Source: Ipomoea triloba (Eukaryota; Streptophyta; Magnoliopsida; Solanales; Convolvulaceae). Taken from it: a stretch of DNA of 64,000 nt. Where the stretch lies: NCBI RefSeq assembly GCF_003576645.1, contig NC_044922.1, positions 24,056,275 to 24,120,274 on the forward strand, read 5' to 3'. The position numbers and the translations under genes were made by a program. Shown here piece by piece: positions 57,550 through 64,000 of this stretch. The notes under the pieces are model-generated. The model saw only the letters and a list, made by a program, of their open reading frames with translations, was not told the origin of the DNA and made no database searches. Within the stretch, counting starts at the first letter, position 1. Each line of letters starts with the position of its first letter.

Positions 57550-57784
57550 AATAATGATTCATCTCAGTGTTCAAAATTTATCCAATATAGAAACTCCTCT
57601 GTTTTTTACTCCAATAACATTGCATATCAACATGATAGTAACAATATCAAATGCATCTCTAAATCATTGAAGTTAGAGTACAATTGGTATAGAAATACAC
57701 TACAAACCATTGTAGAAACACATTCCAAAGAGCAATTCAAGATGCCAGATTCTTCCTTGCAATTTAACATGCTGGGTCATGGGG
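57550..57784. repeat. Block duplicated at 61850-62105
   Basis: GATTCATCTCAGTGTTCAAA, CATATCAACATGATAGTAAC and AACATGCTGGGTCATGG recur in the same order at 61850-62105, and inverted in the mirrored copy. It lies just 3' of PRA1 and just 5' of the transporter duplication. Coding status unknown. Confidence 0.75.
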
Positions 57785-58033
57785 TCAAGTAAGTCATATT
57801 TTATGCCCAATGGTATGTTCTTGCTCGAATTGGTAGTTACCCTTGCTGGAATTTTGATGCACAAAAAATAACAGTGTCTGCATAGTTGATGCCTGGTGGG
57901 TATTAAGTCCATAAACCCTAGTGGAACTTTTGAAGTATGCTAATCTCACTCTGAATCATTGTTTGGTCTAATCTCTAGTGTCGCTTATTATTTCTGGTGA
58001 ATGGTTATGATGCTATTTCAATGGAATTAATTC

Positions 58034-59918
58034 AGGAGTAGCTAGTTTAGTAAGTGGGACACTGATCACTTGGTATTCCAGTCTAGTAGTTGTGTCGGCA
58101 CCTTGCTCAAAGTATTTATGGTTGGTATTTTCTCAATATTGTGTTGTTGACATTGTTCAGTTGTCATAAATGATGCCATCATTATATGGAAATGGTGCTT
58201 TATTCTCTGGAACTGTACTCCACGTCGACTATGAATCTATGACTACTGGTGTATTCATAGACTTGTGTGGATTCAATTATAAGCTTTCTTTTTAATCAAC
58301 AATAGGCTTATCCTAACATTGCTTGATTTTGTTGATCCTGCAGTTCTATAGCTAGTCCAGGTGACAGTGGTATACTGTGATATAATTACAGTCTTATCTG
58401 AAATACTTAATTGAGTTAATTCTGCTCATCTTTGTCTTCCACATTAACATGCAAACATAAGTGCAAAATACTTAAAAATTTAAATGAGTGAGTGCTTCAT
58501 GGGGATTGTTAGTGTCTAACTGTTCTGTGGATTTGTATATAAATGAAAGTTGCTGATGTTTGGTGCATCTTGCCTATAATCATCTTTTTGAACTTGAAGG
58601 ATCATGGGGTTGCTGGTTTGTTGCAATTTTTTCAGCAAGTGGCTTCCCTTGGCGATAACATTGCCTTTCATATCTCTGCTGACTCTTTGTCTTTCTCTGT
58701 GATATCATTCTTTTCTTCTGTTCCCTAACCTTAAGTGATTTAACTTCATGTTATCTCAATAATTTGCCCTTAGTAGATGTGGTATGGCACTTTCATGCTC
58801 TTTGCTGGCAATATACTAGTACTATCACCCTAATGGGAACCGAACTTCACAGCATTTCATCATTATTTGTGGAGCATTTGAACTTGTTTTATCTCAGCTC
58901 CCAGACATTCATTCACTGAGATGGGTAAATGCGGTAAGTTACAGCACCCTTAACATCATTTTGAGTCCTTAGAAAACAGCCTGGGTAGAGTTCTTTCTTT
59001 TAAAATTCAATCTTTCTAGAAAAGAAGGTTGATAGAAGGTTAATCAATCATTGTGTTCAGGGAAGCTCATTTTCTTTCTACAGCATTCAATGCTCTTGGG
59101 AGAGCATTTTCAATGCAATGCTTCGAGCAATACAGGTAAGATGTGTAACCACACGTGTCCTTGTCAATTTCTTTCCAATATCAGTATAGAAAACTTTAAT
59201 TGGAGGGTAACATCGCCCCTTTGTCTTACCGGCAATTAGCTTTCTTTGGGTATTGGGCATTTGGTTTAGAAGTTCAGGTTTATATTTTAGCTTCTCTTAC
59301 TTCTCCAAAGTGGACAACCGTAATGGGCAACATCTTTGCAGTGATTCAAATATTACAAACATTTTTACCCTTGTGAGACTTAAATTGGAAGAATTGTTAG
59401 TGATTGTCTGAAACTTATGAAAGTTGCAGTGGCCTGTTATGCTAGATCTAGAATATGTGGTTTCTTTGCACATTTAATCCTTTGTCAAGAACATCTCAAG
59501 AGGATCATCTGCACATACTTAAATATCTGATCTTCTGAATCATTATATCTTAGATGTATTGCAGGCAAACATTTGCATGTTTTGAGGAGATGATGCCATC
59601 ATCCCGGTCTATTCCGGCTCACTTTCATCTATCTCTACATGGGGCTAATAACTCTCATAGCTGCAGCAATGCCTTTCTTTGGGGATTTGTTTCTACATGC
59701 GGAGCCATTGGGTTTACACCGTTAGATTTTGTGTTTGCACATCTAAAAGCCCGGGATGATTCGGTGCAATTCAAAGCTCCAGCTTCCGGTAATTGTCATC
59801 AACATCGATTGGCATCTGCTCTCAGTTGTGGTCATTGCTCCAGCTGCCGGTAATTCTGGGTAGCATTGATGCAATCAGGTTTATCATATTAGATACCAAG
59901 ACTTGCTCATTATTTCAT
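58034..59918 (+). pseudogene. GABA transporter pseudogene
   Basis: Relics of exons 2-7 of the intact gene appear in order (about 58035-58120, 58601-58685, 58808-58932, 59022-59134, 59203-59350, 59550-59918); no exon 1 is present. The damage is clear. Exon 2 has a deletion of about 38 bp. Exon 3 has an inserted A and no donor. Exon 4 has lost its AG acceptor, has an in-frame TAG (TACTAGTACTATCACCC) and lacks its last third. Exon 6 has lost its first part, and exon 7 has multiple indels. It cannot encode a transporter. Whether any transcript arises from it is unknown. Confidence 0.9.
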
Positions 59919-60173
59919 GATAATTGGTATGTAGTGAAATGTCCCTTGTATTCTATTCTATTCTGCAACCACGTTATTCACTCCTCTAGTACGATATTAC
60001 ATTTTATTAAAGCAGTTGGTAGTACGAAGTATATTTTATCAGTGTCCTGAAATATGGATATTTGAAAAAAATAAAAATAAATGCAAAGAAAGTGTAGTTG
60101 GGATATTGCTTTCTGAATTTTGTCTAAATCTCACCGTATGTGGTACAGCTTGCTGAAAGTATCAAACTATTTC

Positions 60174-60230
60174 CCACCCCCCCCCCCCCCCCCCCCCNNN
60201 NNNNNNNNNNCCCCCCCCCAAAAAAAAAAA
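60174..60230. repeat. Poly-C, 13-N gap, poly-C, poly-A
   Basis: A C run, N at 60198-60210, more C, then A. In the duplicate the corresponding text is only TTTTCCCCAACTTAAATT, so the long homopolymer is suspicious and may be a sequencing or gap-filling artefact. Confidence 0.7.
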
Positions 60231-60865
60231 TTATCTCTTAATATACATCTAATATGACAATAATCTTTATTTATTTTAATTTTTAAATATTAGTTACTTT
60301 TTTTTTTTTTCATATTTTTTTTATACATAAGATGGATGGGAACACCCCGCAAACCGACCTAGACCTCTACTTGGCAGTAGTTATATTGTGAACACAGCTC
60401 TAAAAATTTTTATCTCTTTATTTTTTTATTTTTCTTTTTGTATAAATAACATTAATGTATAAAAAGATATATCATTCAAAAGCTTTAATTGAGATTTTTT
60501 AAATGGCATATTCATTTGGATAGCTCAACGGATGAAAGTTGCTGAAAATAAAGTGAAAAAGAACATGGTCATTTTTATAAATATTACAAATTTATTATTT
60601 TTTTAAATATTACAAATTTAAAAGTTCACAATAATTAATATGTATGACCTTCCACAAGTCTAGACAACTGTTAAAACAGTTGCCATTTGCTAAGTTTTGG
60701 TACAATACCAACTTTCACATTTTCCTATGACTCACACCATTCCAAGCGATGTATGGACTATGGATCTGTCCTAATAAAAAATTCAAGAGTATCATCATTG
60801 TATTATTTCAGTATTAACAAGTATTAATGGTTTTCAAAAAAAAAAAAAAAAAAGAATTAATGAAA

Positions 60866-62321
60866 AAATTAATGGTTTTCAAAAAAAAAAAAAACAAGTA
60901 TTAATGAAAAATCACAAGATATAAAATAAATTCAGCCAAAAATCAATGACAAAGTATTATTAAATGATGGCAAAAGAAAATCAAGAAAAAAATACTTTAT
61001 CAACAATGGAGCAAGACGACAAAAATGCTAGAAGATAAAAATAATGTAAGATAGCAAAAATAAAGAGACTTTATTAGATCTTATCTTATTGTACTTGATG
61101 TAATAACTTAGATCTTGTACTATTGTACTAGTGTTTACTAAGTTTGAAGACTTTTGTGTAACTTATTAGTTAAGTTTGAAGACTTTTCATGTAATAGTTA
61201 TCTCTTAAGAATTGTAAAAAATTTGTAAGTTTCCTACGAGGTTTTCTATATAAGGAACCTCTTTGTTAAATAAAAATATGAGATAAGTTATCAGTTAAGT
61301 GCAAGTTCAGTTGAATTCTTGTGTTTGAACTCTTGTGTTTTCTCATGACTTTCTAAACTTTCTTCTATAACCAACTGTCAAAAGTATAAACATACTACCC
61401 AAAGAAGAGAAAAACTCTAGAAAAATTTATTAAACAATTGTTGGCAAAAGCTTGATATATTGTGTAGAAATATTAGGAGACTCGTTGAGGACTCCCAACT
61501 TCTAGCCTATATCCTGAAGTGTTGAGTGACCAGTCAAGGGAACAGAAGAGCAGGAAGGGTTGAGTGATCCAGTGACTTAAGACGTCTATACAAGGTATGA
61601 GTTACTTGATTGCATCATTTTGAACCATGTACACTGTAAAATTTGCCTCTGATTGAAGGGGAAGAGAGTGGTAAATTCAGTTATTAGGGTTGCACAGCCA
61701 TCCCACCTGCGCTGTGGAGTTTGTTATCAAGCTTTGTCATATTCCATTTCAAATTGTATTTTTTTCAGTTTGTGGGTGGTTGGATTATTATGTGCTTTGA
61801 ATGAATCTCTTATCCCTTTCTCCTTTCTTCATGGTTGGATTAGGCTGTGACATGATTCATCTCAGTGCTCAAAATGTATACAATGGAGAAAATCCTCCGT
61901 TTATTACTTCAATAACAAATGCATATCAACATGACAGTAACAATATCAAATGCATCCCTAAATCGTCAAAATTAGGGTACAATAAGAATACGAATATACT
62001 ACAACACTCGTCGAAACCCATTTCAATGAGCAACTCAAGATCAAACTCCTCAACAATGCAAGCCAGATCCTGCCTCACAATTAAACATGCTGGGTCATGG
62101 TCAAGCAGTTCTAAGGTATCCCTTCTGTTTAGTTGAAAGCCTGTGAACACTAAAAAGATAACTGAAATGTATGTAATAAAAAAATATATAGTATCTTCAA
62201 GAAGGAACCCGACGTCCATATGCCAACACCATCACGAAATCCTTGGGCTGATGAACCGATTTTGGCGGACACTCTCATGAGTAGTCATTTGAAGCACAAA
62301 TCAACTAAATTATTTATTCAG
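60866..62321. repeat. Snap-back arm 1 (plus)
   Basis: It is mirrored almost exactly at 62347-63795 and begins again at 63796. Differences noticed are small indels in short runs (for example near 61165, 61345 and 61455). Inside, TATATAAGGAACCTC (about 61248) and surrounding text look like part of an LTR, and 61850-62105 repeats 57550-57784. Confidence 0.85.
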
Positions 62322-62346
62322 NNNNNNNNNNNNNNNNNNNNNNNNN
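62322..62346. other. 25-N scaffold gap at palindrome centre
   Basis: The bases on each side of the gap are mutual reverse complements (CTAAATTATTTATTCAG and CTGAATAAATAATTTAG), so the gap sits exactly at the symmetry point. Confidence 0.95.
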
Positions 62347-64000
62347 CTGAATAAATAATTTAGTTGATTTGTGCTTCAAATGACTACTCATGAGAGTGTC
62401 CGCCAAAATCGGTTCATCAGCCCAAGGATTTCGTGATGGTGTTGGCATATGGACGTCGGGTTCCTTCTTGAAGATACTATATATTTTTTTATTACATACA
62501 TTTCAGTTATCTTTTTAGTGTTCACAGGCTTTCAACTAAACAGAAGGGATACCTTAGAACTGCTTGACCATGACCCAGCATGTTTAATTGTGAGGCAGGA
62601 TCTGGCTTGCATTGTTGAGGAGTTTGATCTTGAGTTGCTCATTGAAATGGGTTTCGACGAGTGTTGTAGTATATTCGTATTCTTATTGTACCCTAATTTT
62701 GACGATTTAGGGATGCATTTGATATTGTTACTGTCATGTTGATATGCATTTGTTATTGAAGTAATAAACGGAGGATTTTCTCCATTGTATACATTTTGAG
62801 CACTGAGATGAATCATGTCACAGCCTAATCCAACCATGAAGAAAGGAGAAAGGGATAAGAGATTCATTCAAAGCACATAATAATCCAACCACCCACAAAC
62901 TGAAAAAAATACAATTTGAAATGGAATATGACAAAGCTTGATAACAAACTCCACAGCGCAGGTGGGATGGCTGTGCAACCCTAATAACTGAATTTACCAC
63001 TCTCTTCCCCTTCAATCAGAGGCAAATTTTACAGTGTACATGGTTCAAAATGATGCAATCAAGTAACTCATACCTTGTATAGACGTCTTAAGTCACTGGA
63101 TCACTCAACCCTTCCTGCTCTTCTGTTCCCTTGACTGGTCACTCAACACTTCAGGATATAGGCTAGAAGTTGGGAGTCCTCAACGAGTCTCCTAATATTT
63201 CTACACAAATATATCAAGCTTTTGCCAACAATTGTTTAATAAATTTTTCTAGAGTTTTTCTCTTCTTTGGGTAGTATGTTTATACTTTTGACAGTTGGTT
63301 ATAGAAGAAAGTTTAGAAAGTCATGAGAAAACACAGAGTTCAAACACAAGAATTCAACTGAACTTGCACTTAACTGATAACTTATCTCATATTTTTATTT
63401 AACAAAGAGGTTCCTTATATAGAAAACCTCGTAGGAAACTTACAAATTTTTTACAATTCTTAAGAGATAACTATTACATGAAAAGTCTTCAAACTTAACT
63501 AATAAGTTACACAAAATCTTCAAACTTAGTAAACACTAGTACAATAGTACAAGATCTAAGTTATTACATCAAGTACAATAAGATAAGATCTAATAAAGTC
63601 TCTTTATTTTGCTATCTTACATTATTTTTATCTTCTAGCATTTTTGTCGTCTTGCTCCATTGTTGATAAAGTATTTTTTTCTTGATTTTCTTTTGCCATC
63701 ATTTAATAATACTTTGTCATTGATTTTTGGCTGAATTTATTTTATATCTTGTGATTTTTCATTAATACTTGTTTTTTTTTTTTTTGAAAACCATTATAAT
63801 GGTTTTCAAAAAAAAAAAAAAACAAGTATTAATGAAAAAATCACAAGATATAAAATAAATTCAGCCAAAAATCAATGACAAAGTATTATTAAATGATGGC
63901 AAAAGAAAATCAAGAAAAAAATACTTTATCAACAATGGAGCAAGACGACAAAAATGCTAGAAGATAAAAATAATGTAAGATAGCAAAAATAAAGAGACTT
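62347..64000. repeat. Snap-back arms 2 (minus) and 3 (plus)
   Basis: 62347-63795 is the reverse complement of arm 1. At AACCATTATAATGGTT (63788-63803) the sequence turns again and repeats the plus-strand text of 60880-61080 to the window end. Mirrored frames here are duplicates and not separate genes. Confidence 0.9.

Larger units (their letters stand above)
57785..60262. repeat. Segmental duplication, decayed copy
   Basis: Aligns in order with 50000-54420 including intron text (CCCTAGTGGAACTTTTGAA) and 3' flank (TTTATTAAAGCAGTTGGT). It carries deletions relative to the intact copy and ends near the poly-C gap. Confidence 0.8.

Noticed and set aside
61926..62742. Two identical 97-residue frames (MDVGFLLEDTI...)
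   Set aside because: They are the same sequence read in mirrored snap-back arms. The block overlaps a region repeated at 57550 where the frame is not kept, so coding is unproven.

Overview
This is a plant nuclear window, AT-rich, dense in repeats and poor in genes. Spliced GT-AG genes, a group IId WRKY factor, a plant SRP9, a PRA1.F-type protein and plant SINE, copia, gypsy, hAT, Helitron and MULE remnants point to a dicot. An asterid such as Ipomoea would fit, but that is inference and nothing in the sequence fixes the species. Assembly gaps are at 7875-8612 (738 N), 60198-60210 (13 N) and 62322-62346 (25 N).

Genes I can support: a small intronless secreted-peptide precursor (9911-10312, +); a three-exon WRKY IId factor (22291-24365, -); a four-exon SRP9 subunit of the signal recognition particle (36494-37967, -); a seven-exon GABA-transporter-like amino acid permease (49108-53131, +); an intronless PRA1 family protein (56800-57396, +); and a decayed second copy of the transporter (58034-59918, +). 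A tRNA-Leu-derived pseudogene lies at 7093-7192. The transporter and its pseudogene come from one segmental duplication (about 50.0-54.4 kb and 57.8-60.3 kb), with PRA1 between the two copies. The other genes show no functional linkage to each other.

Layout: 0-9.5 kb holds SINEs, foldback and MULE-type MITEs, a LINE 3' end, a Helitron helicase scrap and a large TA/N gap. 9.8-10.5 kb is the peptide gene. 11-22 kb is copia gag, SINEs, tandem-motif arrays, an LTR element related to the one at 25.5 kb, and hAT debris. 22.3-24.4 kb is WRKY, with two SINE pieces in intron 2. 25.3-31.1 kb is a MITE split by a 5.48-kb non-autonomous LTR element in which both outer ends are the same (U5) LTR end, with a 5-bp target duplication and two inverted minisatellite arrays. 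31-36 kb is hAT scraps, two striking hairpins and AT-rich DNA. 36.5-38 kb is SRP9. 38-46.4 kb is LINE, copia and gypsy remnants plus a 2.3-kb near-palindrome. 46.4-49 kb has no firm gene. 49-60 kb is the transporter, PRA1 and the pseudogene. 60.8-64 kb is a snap-back (+/-/+) sequence around a 25-N gap that looks like an assembly artefact.

The observations most worth a second look are the U5-to-U5 inverted LTR element, the unrecognised two-repeat secreted peptide precursor, a foldback family whose copies share ends but carry different tandem-repeat cores, and the 2.3-kb palindrome with a similar reading frame in both arms.
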